DNA of 64,000 nucleotides from Symbiodinium sp. CCMP2592 (GCA_905221615.1 CAJNDT010005923.1:318064-382063); one strand, 5' to 3'; shown: positions 1-9,253, counted from the first letter of the stretch. Numbers and translations are program-made. Notes: generated by a model not told the origin, from the sequence alone.

Positions 1-139
1 TTGTAAAGGATTCCTTCTAAAGGGGTCTACAAGGGACCTATAGTAGGGTTCTATATTAGCGGCCTGAATAATCAGAATAGGGTTTTGGGGCCCATTACAC
101 AAGACGTATAAGGGACGCCCCCCAAAATGCCTCTATATT
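1..139 (-). mobile_element. HP-E fragment with its adjoining X tail
   Basis: Bases 51-139 match half of the HP-E fold-back family (GGCCTGAATAATCAGAATAG, then TTTTGGGGCCCATTA). Bases 1-50 match the 'X' sequence (AAAGGGGTCTA...GGGACCTATAGTAGGG) that also adjoins HP-E copies near 23.6, 37.1 and 44.1 kb. The window edge cuts it, so its full extent is unknown. Confidence 0.6.
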
Positions 140-317
140 GCAACCCCAAAACTCAAAAAGCTCTGAACTTCCGAAACCTGGTACCTCCTGAATGCAGGCC
201 CGAAGGCTAAAGTGGTTGCACTCGTTGCTGCCGCCCCGGACTGTCTCGACGCCTTCGAAGAGTCCTCTCATGACCCCGCAAGGAGTAAGGTCGGAGCAAC
301 ATACGGCAGTAGCACCG

Positions 318-379
318 TTTAGGGTTTAGGGTTTAGGGTTTAGGGTTTACCCTTAAAACTGCATTAAACCCTAAACCCC
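318..379. repeat. Interstitial telomere-like heptamers, head-to-head
   Basis: Positions 318-349 hold four and a half TTTAGGG units. After about 15 bases the word appears reversed as CCCTAAACCCC (369-379). This is the purest short heptamer run at the left end. The orientation flip over such a short distance does not fit a simple relic chromosome end. Confidence 0.85.
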
Positions 380-636
380 AGGGTTGAAAGTCCTGACCGC
401 AAGGGTGGTGGTTTAGGTCAGGCTTTGAGCTTTGAGGACGGCTCAGCGTCCGTCGACGGGGCGGATGTTTCTTAGTGGCTCAAGGCCAAGGTCTACGGTA
501 GGTTCCCAGTCCAAGACCCCTAAGCCGTCCCCAGAACTTGCTTGGAGGCTTTTTGTTACAGTTCTGCAGCCCTAGGGTTCCTACATGCAGTGATGGTGCA
601 CACCGCCCAAAGCCCTATATTCATCTAAAGGGAACT

Positions 637-720
637 CCAGAAAGTTGGAATATGGATTAATGGTCGGATCCCCTTAATTTACCTTAAAGGGGTTACGATA
701 GAGATATTCCAACTTTCTGG
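637..720. mobile_element. HP-F fold-back element
   Basis: A 17-bp perfect inverted repeat, CCAGAAAGTTGGAATAT (637-653) and its complement (704-720), encloses about 50 bp containing GGATCCCCTTAATTT. A second copy lies at 29403-29487. In both copies AGGGAACT precedes and CTT follows the TIR, so the element may be a few bases longer. No convincing target duplication. Confidence 0.8.
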
Positions 721-1104
721 CTTCTACTGTAATTGTGTAGCCCTCAGACTGAGAGGCTTCCAAGAGTCTCCTCGTTCAGTGGCATTTGTGAAGCCTTCCT
801 CCGAAGCTAGCCAGACACTTCCTCTGCAAATAACCTAAAACCATGAACCCTCTAGGGTTCAGGGCCTTTAGTGGGCTTCTAACCCGTTGAGCTAAATCTG
901 GCAGCCAGGGCTTCACCCCAGCCTGTGCCGATTCGGGGGCCGTCACTGAGCATGCCGGGCTGTCCCTGCGCCGGAACGACGAGTGCTGAAGTTAACGGCT
1001 TCAGGGTTTAAGATTTTTCGGGAGGTCTTCAAATTAAGGCTACAGTTTGTTGATAGTCTTAGGGTTTCGACCCGGGGTCCTCTGTAAACCCCTGTGCCCC
1101 CTGG
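721..1104. other. No gene recognised
   Basis: Unique-looking sequence with isolated heptamer words (CTAGGGTTCAGGG near 851, TCAGGGTTTAAG near 1000). The minus-strand open frames here are shadows of the following CA/CT repeat. Confidence 0.5.
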
Positions 1105-1209
1105 CACACACGCACGCGCACACACACACACACACAGACAGAGACACACACACACACACACACAGACAGAGACACACACATACACACACAGACACACTCT
1201 TTTTTTGTT

Positions 1210-1255
<46 letters not shown>
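1105..1255. repeat. Compound (CA)n-(CT)n microsatellite
   Basis: (CA)n with interspersed CAGACAGAGA runs to about 1198, then a short T-rich bridge and an uninterrupted (CT)n tract at 1215-1255. All four open frames over this tract are repeat artefacts (THTHTH / SLSLSL / REREREREK). Confidence 0.95.
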
Positions 1256-1260
<5 letters not shown>

Positions 1261-1495
1261 CCTGAACCCTCAATATCCGACCTTTTTCGGGCTCCTTGTT
1301 ATGATTTCCTTATGCTAAGTCCTTACAGATGTAGGTTTTCTCAGATCCAGGTAAGCTCTGAAGCCCTGCCTAAACCCTCATAAGGCCAGCAGATCTAAAC
1401 GGCTATTTCTCTAGGGTCTCGGGTTTGCGAGGGTGCATATTTTGGGGGGTCCAGACACATCCTGAACCTTTTCAGACCATTACATCCAAACTTAG

Positions 1496-1604
1496 CTGAA
1501 CCCCTCCTAAAAGTTAAACTTTTGGCCTCCTTATTATACTTCATGTAGAAACCCCAAAAGTTACCGTCCGAAGAGCCAACCAGAAGAACGCCAGGCAAAC
1601 CCCC
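1496..1604 (+). repeat. Family W dispersed repeat, copy 1
   Basis: About 110 bp matching 4811-4920: shared words include CCTAAAAGTT, CCTCCTTATTATA, TAGAAACCC and AGAGCCAACCAGAAGAACGC. The short palindrome AAAGTTAAACTTT sits at the left. It abuts an HP-C element at 1605, which suggests insertion of HP-C at or near the W edge. Confidence 0.75.
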
Positions 1605-1709
1605 TCTAGTCTCCATTGTAGTTCTTTTTTTGGTTAACCAGGTTTATGGTTAGGATCCTATAATAGAGTTTTGGGTTAACCAAAAAAGGAACTAGAATGG
1701 AGACGATAG
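1605..1709. mobile_element. HP-C fold-back element
   Basis: Inverted arms TAGTCTCCATTGTAGTTC and the complement of GAACTAGAATGGAGACGATA enclose a core with TTTTGGTTAACC, TTAGGATCCTATAATA and GGTTAACCAAAAAAGG. The family consensus TIR is ACCTATAGTCTCCATTGTAG. The arms are long (about 35 bp) and imperfect. Confidence 0.85.
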
Positions 1710-1790
1710 GTCCCTCTGCCTTCAGGTCCAGCTTCAAGCATCGCCTCTGTGTGCCGTCCGTCCGCTCCAGCTGCACTGCCATGGCCTGCG

Positions 1791-1970
1791 TGGAGGTTCA
1801 TGGGCAGTCATAAGTAGGGTTCCTTTAAAGGGATCTATAGGGTCTAGGATTTGAGGGTATAGGATTATAGGGTTTAGGGTTTAGGGGTAGTTATAAGTAG
1901 GGTAACTATATGTATAACCCATATTCGGGGACTTAAAACCCCGTTTATAGCTACCCATGAACCTCCAAGT
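1791..1970. mobile_element. HP-B composite fold-back element
   Basis: It starts with TGGAGGTTCATGGGCAGTC and ends with TAGCTACCCATGAACCTCCA. Between them is TAGGGTTCCTTTAAAGGGATCTATAGGG, several TTTAGGG words, then a second inner arm GGGGTAGTTATAAGTAGGG. The same arm-spacer-arm layout recurs at 43466 and 60662, so this is a composite subfamily. Confidence 0.8.
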
Positions 1971-2177
1971 GGTGGAATATGATTTTATGTGGGGTTAGTG
2001 TGCATGATCCATCTCATCTTATATAAATTCTGCATTACATGGGTAGTTCTCTAAAGTAAGGCCCCTTTGGGGCTCACGTTTATAAGGGTGCCGTCAGGGT
2101 TCGAGGCAGCGGCTGGAATCAGCGTCTCGAGGGTTCAATAAGGCGAGGCTTTGGGCAGAAAGGTCCTCGGTCTGCCT

Positions 2178-2290
2178 ACTTGGAGGATCATGGGACTTAG
2201 TAAGTAAGGTTATAAGTACCTTAATTGGGGTTATAAGTACAGTTACCCTAATTATAACCCTAGTTACTAAGTCCCATGATCCTTTAAGTA
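2178..2290. mobile_element. HP-B' fold-back element (GGGACTTAGTAAGTA subtype)
   Basis: Arms ACTTGGAGGATCATGGGACT / complement of ACTAAGTCCCATGATCCTTT extend through TTAGTAAGTA and TATAAGTA. The outer 12 bases resemble HP-B (ACTTGGAGGTTC), but the next segment is GGGACTTAGTAAGTA rather than ATGGGTAGTTATAAG, so it is a sister family. Confidence 0.85.
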
Positions 2291-2788
2291 GACCCCCCAA
2301 CTACCCTTTATTGCAGTCCCTAACCACCTCTTATTGAGAAAGTCTAGAGCCGTTTAAAGGGTCCTTGGGGCTGCTGGTAGGATCCGCCAGGCAACCCTAA
2401 ACCCTAAACCCTTCATTTTATGCATCCGGGACGGGTTTAGGGGTTTTTAGGGGTCAGGGTTTAGGGGTTTAGGGTCGTTTGGAAGCCCGCCTTGGTGAAT
2501 TTGGAGATGGAGCCCGTATGGTCCGTAACTGTGGGTACTTATTTAGGTTAAATTAGATGGTAGTTGGGGTGTCCAGGGAAGGCTCTTGGCTGTCTCGAAC
2601 CTCGGGCGTTGGCATGGATTTAGGGTTTAGGGTCCTAAGCCGTAAACCCAAAAGCTTTTGAGTTTTTGGGCTGAGGACCCCGGAAAACCGACACAGTTAT
2701 AGCGAAACCACAGGCTACACGTATGACAACTTATCCTCAGTTAATTACGACATGGGTATAGTTGGAACCCGTTTAGGGAACCAACCAT
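2291..2788. other. No gene; scattered heptamers
   Basis: CCCTAAACCCTAAACCC at 2394-2411, then TTTAGGGG words at 2438-2475 and 2620-2632 in the opposite orientation. No conserved protein frame seen. Confidence 0.5.
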
Positions 2789-2789
2789 A

Positions 2790-2854
2790 TGAGAGTTTCC
2801 GAAAATGGGAGACCCTCAAATCGTAAAGGTGCCCCTAATTTGCGAAAACTCCCA
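2790..2854. mobile_element. HP-A, internally deleted derivative, TA flanked
   Basis: TGAGAGTTTCCGAAAAT at the left and TTGCGAAAACTCCCA at the right are HP-A termini, flanked by TA on both sides (2788-2789, 2855-2856). At about 65 bp it lacks most of the 103-105 bp full-length core. Confidence 0.75.
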
Positions 2855-2856
2855 TA

Positions 2857-3523
2857 GGACGCATATGCGGTTGGTTGATCCTGCTTGGCCCGAAAGAACA
2901 CTTGGAGGATCCCAGAGCTGGGAGCAAGTTTGCCATGTACGGAGTCTGAAAGGGGGTTTAGGGTTTCAGGATTTCGGGCTTTAAAGTGATCACACGACCA
3001 ACTTTTAAGATACGCCCAGAGGGCGGAGGGCCCCAGGGGTTGGGGGTTGCCTGTCGCAGCCCAGGGTATGAAATGCAAGGCTTGGGGAGGTTGTGTGACT
3101 TGTGTGGATTTACAACTCCAGTTCGTGTTATTCTTCAAGTGCTCTCCTAACGTTGCGGGGTTGCTTAGAACTTTTGATGAACTATATAATATATAGGATT
3201 CTGCAAAGGCATTCTAGGTACGTGGTGGATTGTAGGCAGAAGGCGGTAGTTCCAAAAGACATCCGGCACCATCCAAACCCTCTCTAGACGCAAATTTCTG
3301 GGGGCAGGATGGTATGTATGGTGGAGTCGAGGCAAACCAGAGAAGTCTGAAACACCTTGAACCCTCCACCAGGGTTTAGGGTTTAGGGGTTTAGGGGTTT
3401 AAGGTTTCAGGGTTTAGGGTTTATGAAAGTCCCTTCGAAGCCACAGAACTGGCCTTCAGGTCGTCTATGGCCAAGGTGATCCTCCACCCGGAGGGCCTGG
3501 GAGGACCAGTATCACGGCCACAA
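2857..3523. other. No gene; heptamer tract near 3372
   Basis: GGGTTTAGGGTTTAGGGGTT tract at about 3370-3425. A 121-codon minus frame (2773-3138) overlaps the HP-A derivative and shows no family features, so it is not called. Confidence 0.45.
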
Positions 3524-3655
3524 CTTGGAGGGTCGGGGGACTTAGTAAGTAGGTAGTAAGTAGACTTATAAGCACCCTAAAAGGGACCCTAATTGGGGTT
3601 ATGGTACTTATAAGTCCCTAAAATAACCAGTTACTAAGTCCCCCGACCCTCCAAG
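3524..3655. mobile_element. HP-B' fold-back element
   Basis: CTTGGAGGGTCGGGGGACTT with TAGTAAGTA at the left; TTACTAAGTCCCCCGACCCT with CCAAG at the right. The arms pair for about 28 bp. Same subtype as 2178-2290, slightly longer because of a GTAGTAAGTAGACTTATAAG segment. Confidence 0.85.
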
Positions 3656-3746
3656 AAGGCTTGCAGAGCCACAGTGCGCAGAATTCAGAAACTCATGGAA
3701 CCTCCCAAAACCCAAACCCTCTTCTAGAGCGCCAAACCTCTAATAT

Positions 3747-3863
3747 ACCCTAAACCCTAAACCCTATACCCTAAACCCTAAACCCTATACCCTAAACCCT
3801 AAATCCTATACCCTAAACCCTAAATCCTATACCCTAAACCCTAAATCCTATACCCTAAACCCT
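3747..3863 (-). repeat. 21-bp higher-order telomere-like array
   Basis: About 5.5 tandem units of three heptamers: CCCTAAA, CCCTAAA or CCCTAAT, then a variant ending CCTATA. The 21-bp unit recurs with a T-for-C change in the later units. This is local tandem amplification of an already mutated heptamer trio, not telomerase addition. Confidence 0.9.
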
Positions 3864-3927
3864 CAAAAGGGTATCGAAGCAGGAGGCCCCCCCATGATCT
3901 CCGTCATAAACCCCTCACCCTCCCTCA

Positions 3928-3968
3928 TTCGGCATCTAAGGTTCATAGTAGTATAGTAGTAATATAGC

Positions 3969-4006
<38 letters not shown>

Positions 4007-4027
4007 AAGTAGCAGTAGCAGTAGCAG

Positions 4028-4092
<65 letters not shown>

Positions 4093-4158
4093 ATAGTAGT
4101 AGTAGTAGTAGTAGTAGTGATAGTAGTAGTGATAGTAGTAGTAGTAGTAGTAGTAGTG

Positions 4159-4206
<48 letters not shown>

Positions 4207-4262
4207 ATAGTAGTAGTAGTAGTAGTAGCAGTCAGTAGCAGTAGTAGTAGTAGTAGTAGTAG

Positions 4263-4311
<49 letters not shown>

Positions 4312-4328
4312 TCGGCATCTAAGGTTCA
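3928..4328. repeat. (GTA)n array flanked by 18-bp direct repeats
   Basis: An approximately 365-bp array of GTA/TAG triplets, with GCA/GGA/GAT interruptions, lies between two exact copies of TTCGGCATCTAAGGTTCA (3928-3945 and 4311-4328). The array gives poly-Val, poly-Ser and poly-Tyr frames. The direct repeats resemble a long target duplication or the edges of a duplicated unit. Confidence 0.95.
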
Positions 4329-4606
4329 AAGGCTAGGGGTGTAGAGGGGTTTGGTGCAGAACTGGTGCTGGCATCTGCAGGTACCTGATGTCGAAGCTGA
4401 AACCCAAACCTGAAACCCGAAAATCTGGAAGCGGAGTCGCAACAAATTCCAACACTGTTACCCCAATGCAAAACTCTTATTGTTGATAACCTTGATCTCC
4501 TTGGTGGACTACGGGCCCAACTTGACAGAAAACCATCCCAGATGAAAATACTGCTGCGCCTAGACCATCATCGCCGCTGTTGCTCATGCTGTTGCCCTGT
4601 TTCTTT

Positions 4607-4706
4607 CCCAGAGGGTCCATATACACTACCATTATGGAATTAGGTCCCAAAAACAGGGATGGTCTTTCGGTACCTAATTCCATAATTGTAGTGTATATGG
4701 ACTGGG
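4607..4706. mobile_element. HP-J fold-back element
   Basis: Arms begin CCCAGAGGGTCCATATACAC and continue TACCATTATGGAATTAGGTCCC; the right arm is the near-perfect complement (CCTAATTCCATAATTGTAG, TATATGGACTGGG). About 40-bp arms around a roughly 20-bp loop. Sister copy at 53681-53790. Confidence 0.9.
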
Positions 4707-4810
4707 TATAATAAGGAAACCATATTGGTTGTATGCAGATCCCGATTATGGTAACTTAAACTGACTTCCTTAGCAAGAACCCAGCAAACAATATGTAACT
4801 TGGCTGACTT

Positions 4811-4920
4811 CTGAACCCTTCCTAAAAGTTTAACTTTTAGCCTCCTTATTATAGTTCATATAGAAACCCAAAAAGTTAGTCGAGTCTAAAGAGCCAACCA
4901 GAAGAACGCCAAGGTAAACC
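4811..4920 (+). repeat. Family W dispersed repeat, copy 2
   Basis: Counterpart of 1496-1604 with the same segment order and about 15 substitutions or small indels. No terminal inverted repeats seen. Internal AAAGTTTAACTTT palindrome. Confidence 0.75.
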
Positions 4921-5032
4921 CTATGTGAAGCTCTTGGGCTGACACCCCTCAGCCTCTGCCGCAATACGCAGCCTCCCTGGGCAGTGAACATGGGAGTCTA
5001 GAGTCGTGCGGTATAGGGTGGATTCTCACGGT

Positions 5033-5145
5033 ACTTGGAGGTTCATGGGTAGTTATAAGTGGGGTGATAAGTCCACTAATATGGGTTGTAAGTATAGTTA
5101 CCCTACTTATAACCCTAATTATAACTGCCCATGAACGTTCCAAGT
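5033..5145. mobile_element. HP-B fold-back element
   Basis: ACTTGGAGGTTCATGGGTAG plus TTATAAGT at the left; ACTTATAACCCTAATTATAA and CTGCCCATGAACGTTCCAAGT at the right. Arms of about 30 bp with two mismatches. No target duplication recognised. Confidence 0.9.
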
Positions 5146-5263
5146 ATGATAACAATCCAGGTACTGATGGTCCACAGTTGTGCTCCTCTTTCCCCGAAGC
5201 TCCCATCTTAGAGTAACCAGAATCTCTACATTATGTTGAGCGGATCCAGTGGGCTCTTCTTGG

Positions 5264-5395
5264 GGTTTCGACTGGGTACGGCCCCCATACAGTAACAGTC
5301 TATAATAGGGCTACTATTAATTAAGGGCCTCATATATCTATATTATGAATATTATCCAACTGTTACTGAGTGGGGGCCGTACCCAAGGTTTCGAC
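5264..5395. mobile_element. HP-M fold-back element with 9-10 bp target duplication
   Basis: TGGGTACGGCCCCCA (5273) and TGGGGGCCGTACCCA (ending 5385) form a 15-bp perfect TIR, followed inward by TACAGTAACAGT / CTGTTACTGAG. GGTTTCGAC flanks both sides (5264-5272 and 5387-5395). Long TIR plus a 9-10 bp duplication is the signature of Mutator-like non-autonomous elements. Single copy in the window. Confidence 0.9.
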
Positions 5396-5470
5396 ACCTA
5401 GACCGAGCGCACCTTCCAGGAGCGCCTGGCATGGGCTTCAGCTTCTGCGTCTCTGTTGTTGTCATTGTTT

Positions 5471-5549
5471 CCCTAGGCTTCCAGGGACCTTATTATTGGG
5501 TCCTTAAGGGGTCTAGGGCCCTAAGTATAAGGTCCCTGGAAGCATAGGG
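5471..5549. mobile_element. HP-K fold-back element (79 bp)
   Basis: CCCTAGGCTTCCAGGGACCT and its imperfect complement AGGTCCCTGGAAGCATAGGG enclose TTGGGTCCTTAAGGGGTCTA. The second copy at 60573-60651 is also 79 bp, so this is probably the full-length size. Confidence 0.88.
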
Positions 5550-6506
5550 TTTTAGTTACTGTGATTTTGGTTATTTTTCTGGCCACTTTTACTAGGGTTT
5601 AGGGGTTGGGGTCTAGGGTTTGGGGCTTAGGGTTTAGGGTTCAGGGCAGCTTTGTGATTCACGCGAACTCTCGTCGCCCGCAGAAGCTTCGAGAGCTAGT
5701 TTCGGCCTATTAGTTTGGTGTCTACTGAATGATGGGGTGCCAGGGTTTATAGGGGCGGGACTCTGGGCATGTGTGGTATGACATGAGTCGTGGTCGTACT
5801 ACCATGACTACTACTAGAATTGACTATGCTTCGGGCTCCAAAAATATGCTACTCTTGTCCGCATGTCTCTTGCATCCTGGAATGCTTTGCTATGTCATGG
5901 GAGAGCAAGTGACAAGGAAACAAATGTCCGTCCCTGGCACATGACAAACAGCATGATAGTCAGAGTAAACTGGCATTGCTCTGATTCTGGTTAATGTCTG
6001 TGTTAAGAGAACTTTGACATTTACATCTCATCCCTGCCTTGGAACCGAATCCTCGTTTCTGAACCTCCTGTTTGAAGTACCTAATCTTACTACATTGACG
6101 TTACATTGACCTATGCAAACAAACTGTGGGGCCAACCGTTGGGCTTGTCCACGGCAAAGTTTCCACGCATCTGACACAAGAAGCTCGATATAAGTCTTCA
6201 GGATCTCAGGGTTCAAGGTTTTATGCCGGCAGGGTCTGGGTCTTTCTTTCTCTACTCTACTATCTAGCTTTTCGTCTGTCTAACCACCTCATTAGCTAGG
6301 ATCATAAACAGTAAGCAAGACAACCAACAACAAGAACTGCAATTCAGGGTCTGGATATGGCTTGACTGCAGGAATGCCGGCAAAGCCCTGAACGCTCGGA
6401 TTTCCGGGCTTCGGGTGCTTCCCAGCTAGGGACAACATCAGAGGCTTCAGGCTAGGAGCTTGGGCACTCCTAAACCCTAAACCCTAAAATCTAAACGCTA
6501 AACCCT
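5550..6506. other. No gene recognised
   Basis: TAGGGTTTAGGGG / GGGGCTTAGGGTTTAGGG words at 5593-5645, then about 850 bp of unique-looking sequence (5650-6460). CCTAAACCCTAAACCCT at 6471. No domain-like frame. Confidence 0.4.
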
Positions 6507-6563
6507 TAAGGATCCTACTATTTAAAGTACTATCTTAAGGTCCCCTATTTGCGGAAACTCCTA
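6507..6563 (+). mobile_element. HP-A right half
   Basis: AAGGATCCTACTATTTAAAG, then CTATCTTAAGGTCCCCTATT and TGCGGAAACTCCTA, matches the right half of HP-A. The left arm is absent. Confidence 0.7.
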
Positions 6564-6913
6564 AATGCATCGTCGGAACCCCTAAAGACCCTATCTTAGT
6601 GGACTTGGTTCCAGGGTCGTGAAGGCTTCCTCTGCTCCGGCCCGGGGCCCGCAGGGTTTGGGGTTTATTGAAGTATCGGTTGGATCAGACATGCAACAAG
6701 GGTAACTGCACAAATTGGAAGATGGTTTGGGAGGGAGATTGTAGTACGCATATAAGTAGAAAAAGATCCGGACTAGAGGGGGATAGCTTTCGTAACCATT
6801 CCTACCTCTATGATCTATTCTGAACCGAAACCTCGAGCTAAGCCTCAGGGCTGAAACAAAAAAATTGGTGCAGAAGCTCCCAAGATCCTAAGCCCTGAAT
6901 GCGAAGCCCTATA
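6564..6913. other. No gene recognised
   Basis: Unique-looking spacer between an HP-A half and a complete HP-A element. Two decayed heptamer words only. Confidence 0.4.
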
Positions 6914-7018
6914 CGGGAGTTTCCGAAAACTAGGGCTACCTTATTTGGGGGTCCTTATAATGAGGATCCTACTATTTAGGGGTACTATATTAGGGTCCCC
7001 TATTTTCGGAAACTCCCA
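6914..7018 (+). mobile_element. HP-A, full length (105 bp), TA flanked
   Basis: CGGGAGTTTCCGAAAA at the left and TTTTCGGAAACTCCCA at the right form the HP-A TIR. The core is AATGAGGATCCTACTATTTA then GGGGTACTATATTAGGG. TA on both sides (6912-6913, 7019-7020). TA duplication with short TIRs places HP-A with Tc1/mariner-type (Stowaway-like) non-autonomous elements. Confidence 0.92.
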
Positions 7019-7020
7019 TA

Positions 7021-7500
7021 CCCTATACCGAACCCTACGCGGTGTGTAGAGTGCAAGTCTGTGTGGGCGACTGATAATCCGGCCTCACCCCCCGTGCCGT
7101 GGCCCGAATCCTTCGCCGGAATTGGGGCTTTGGGACTGCTGGGGTTAAGGGGAACCTGCTGTCGGTTTGTGTTTAGGGGTTTGCGATTTCGGGTGTAGTC
7201 GGAACTGGGGGTCGAGGGGAGAGGGTCTGGGATGGAGGAGTTGAGTCATTGCTTGCAACAACAGCCGGGGAACCAGCAACTGCAACGTTGCTGCAGCCCT
7301 ACAAAATGGTAGGATATGACCTCGTCAGTTATCGGGCCTGTAGCCCCTAAGGCCCTAAGAGAATTGGTTGTGGGATCCCCAGGGGTAGAAATCTCAGCTC
7401 TGCAACTGTGCTCCTGCAAAGGAAGGCCCTGACCACAACATAGGACGAACCGATGAACCTGGTAAAACAAGTTGTAATACATAGCTCCCCTAGACCTGAA
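7021..7500. other. No gene recognised
   Basis: GC-rich unique sequence. The 95-codon minus frame (7246-7533) runs into the following heptamer array and shows no motif. Confidence 0.4.
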
Positions 7501-7713
7501 CCCCAAACCCTGAACCCCATGCCCTAAACCCACTGAACCCTAATTCCCCTGAACCCCAAACCCTGAACCCCATGAACCCCAAACCCTAAACCCCAAACCC
7601 TGAGCCCTAAACCCACTGAACCCTAAACCCCCTGAACCCTGAACCCAAAACCCTGAATCCCATGAACCCCAAACCCCAAACCCTGAACCCCAAACCCTGA
7701 GCCCTAAACCCTA
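7501..7713 (-). repeat. Degenerate CCCTAAA/CCCTGAACC array
   Basis: Heptamer-derived words alternate as CCCAAACCCTGAACC, CCATGCCCTAAACCC and ACTGAACCCTAA. A longer period of about 100 bp can be followed (CCCTAAACCCACTGAACCCT occurs twice), so a mutated array was re-duplicated. Confidence 0.88.
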
Positions 7714-7736
7714 ACAAGCATCAGTGATCTTCCAAC

Positions 7737-7845
7737 GCAAAGGGTCCAAAGGACCGATATAGTAGAATGTAGGGTTTCTATATTAGGAATTACCACTATG
7801 ATTTGGGGAGGTATTCCCCAGAACAGTACATAGGACCCTTTGGGC
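7737..7845 (-). mobile_element. HP-P fold-back element
   Basis: GCAAAGGGTCC...GGACCCTTTGGGC termini. The interior GATATAGTAGAATGTAGGGT and TTCTATATTAGGAA is the reverse complement of the interior of 42268-42380. The two copies establish the family. Confidence 0.82.
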
Positions 7846-7930
7846 AAACCTTGGAAGCCCGGCAGCCCAAACCTCCCAGCTCCAAAGTCATCCTCTGAGA
7901 ATAATCTAGGGGCCTTCAGAAGTATATAGG

Positions 7931-8035
7931 GGCCCCTTAAGAGGGTCTATAAGGGTTACTATAAGGGCTACTATAAGGGCACTGTTGTAAAGGGGCCTTA
8001 AGAAGTAGAAGAGGGTTTCTTTATTTAAAAGGCTC
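7931..8035. repeat. X-type repeat with ACTATAAGGG units
   Basis: Tandem-like GGTTACTATAAGGGCTACTA then TAAGGGC units between AGGGGCCCCTTAAGAGGGTC and AAAGGGGCCTTAAG. It resembles the X sequence next to HP-E copies and the array at 49141-49262. Weakly palindromic ends (GGCCCCTTAAG / AAGGGGCCTTAAG). Confidence 0.5.
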
Positions 8036-8900
8036 TAAAGCGCTTCTACCGAATGATTAATTATGGAGTTTTATATATGGGGGACGTTAATCTTTGGACT
8101 AGATGGTGTAGGTTCTGCGAAAACTACGTAATATAGGGGCGTCAGTTATATGAGCTTGGTTTTGGGATGTATTATTATACACTGTTTCAAACACGGAGAA
8201 CCCTGAACCTAGTATTGGCAATGGTAACCTATAGTAACAAGTTTTCTCTCGTTTCTGGGTCGCCGGACAGCGACAACTCGGAAGCCCATAGTGGCCTCAA
8301 GATATGGTTTGCTTCTTTTTTGGGAATGGCTTCTGCAGGTGTGGCCATAATGTATTGGAGCCTGCAAGCTTGTAGGCAATAACCGTGAGAACATGTGCTG
8401 GGTAGGGCAATAGGCGTCAGGCTTTAGCAGCTTAATTACACTTTAGCATGTTGCTGTTTTGGGATGTTGGGGACAGCTAAGGTGTTGTCGGGGAGTATGC
8501 TATCCATTCGACTATTGGGCATACAGGAATATGCCGCAATGCCTGTCTAGGTTCAGGTTGACTGGCATTTTTGCAACCCTTCCTAAGCTCTAAACCCTTT
8601 CTACCCTAGTCATTCTAGTCCCCCTTAGACTAGCACCATTGAGGACACCTAAAATGGCTGCCGAAATTTATGTCCTCCTCGGAACAGAATTCAGCCGAAA
8701 CCAAACTCTTCTGAAGGTTAATCCCCGATGTCAATCTAGGGTTTAGGGTTTCGGTGGCTGCTCAGCAGAGTTTCATTGTCGTTGAATCTGGTCTTCTGGG
8801 GAAACAGTTTAAGGCTTTATTTACACAGCAGTCCGAATGATTAGCAATAGTATTCCATTCCGGTCCTACTCTCCCGTTCAGGCCCCTTCAAAATGAAAGC
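8036..8900. other. No gene recognised
   Basis: About 850 bp of mostly unique sequence with a TAGGGTTTAGGGTTTCGG word at 8737. Frames at 8167-8394 overlap on both strands, are unremarkable and are not called. Confidence 0.4.
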
Positions 8901-9018
8901 GGAAAAGGAGGGACCTTTAATGGGGACCCCTACCCTATAATGGGCTATATAATGGGTATATCATAGCTATATTAAGGGTATATACCTAGGGGTCCTTATT
9001 TAGGGTCCCTCCTTTTAC
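8901..9018. mobile_element. HP-S fold-back element (single copy)
   Basis: GGAAAAGGAGGGACCTTTA at the left pairs with TAGGGTCCCTCCTTTTACC at the right. Inside, GGGGACCCCTACCC and CCTAGGGGTCC give a second pairing step around ATAATGGGCTATATAATGGG. No second copy noticed here. Confidence 0.75.
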
Positions 9019-9145
9019 CCTTGGATCAACTGCCTCCGCTGTGACTGCGGGTTTTGCCAGTTCTTGTTGGGGTTTTCGGGGGGACGGTACAGCATCAATA
9101 AGCTTTTACTAAGGGGTGCAGGGTGACACAGTACTTATATCGGCC

Positions 9146-9253
9146 CAAGGGAGTTAGCAAGTAAGGTCAACAGTAAGGCTACAATCAAGATAACCCCACT
9201 TAGCGGACTTATCATCCCAATTAAGACCCGACTTACTAAGTGCCCTGACCTTT
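9146..9253. mobile_element. Decayed HP-B' element
   Basis: CAAGGGAGTTAGCAAGTAAGG at the left and CGACTTACTAAGTGCCCTGA at the right are eroded HP-B' arms around an ATCAAGATAACCCCACTTAG core. Both arms carry several substitutions, making it older than 2178 and 3524. Confidence 0.55.

Noticed and set aside
318..349. A true chromosome end
   Set aside because: Only four to five units and reversed heptamers nearby; interstitial sequence continues on both sides.
3943..4344. Poly-Tyr, poly-Val and poly-Ser frames
   Set aside because: (GTA)n triplet array in different frames.
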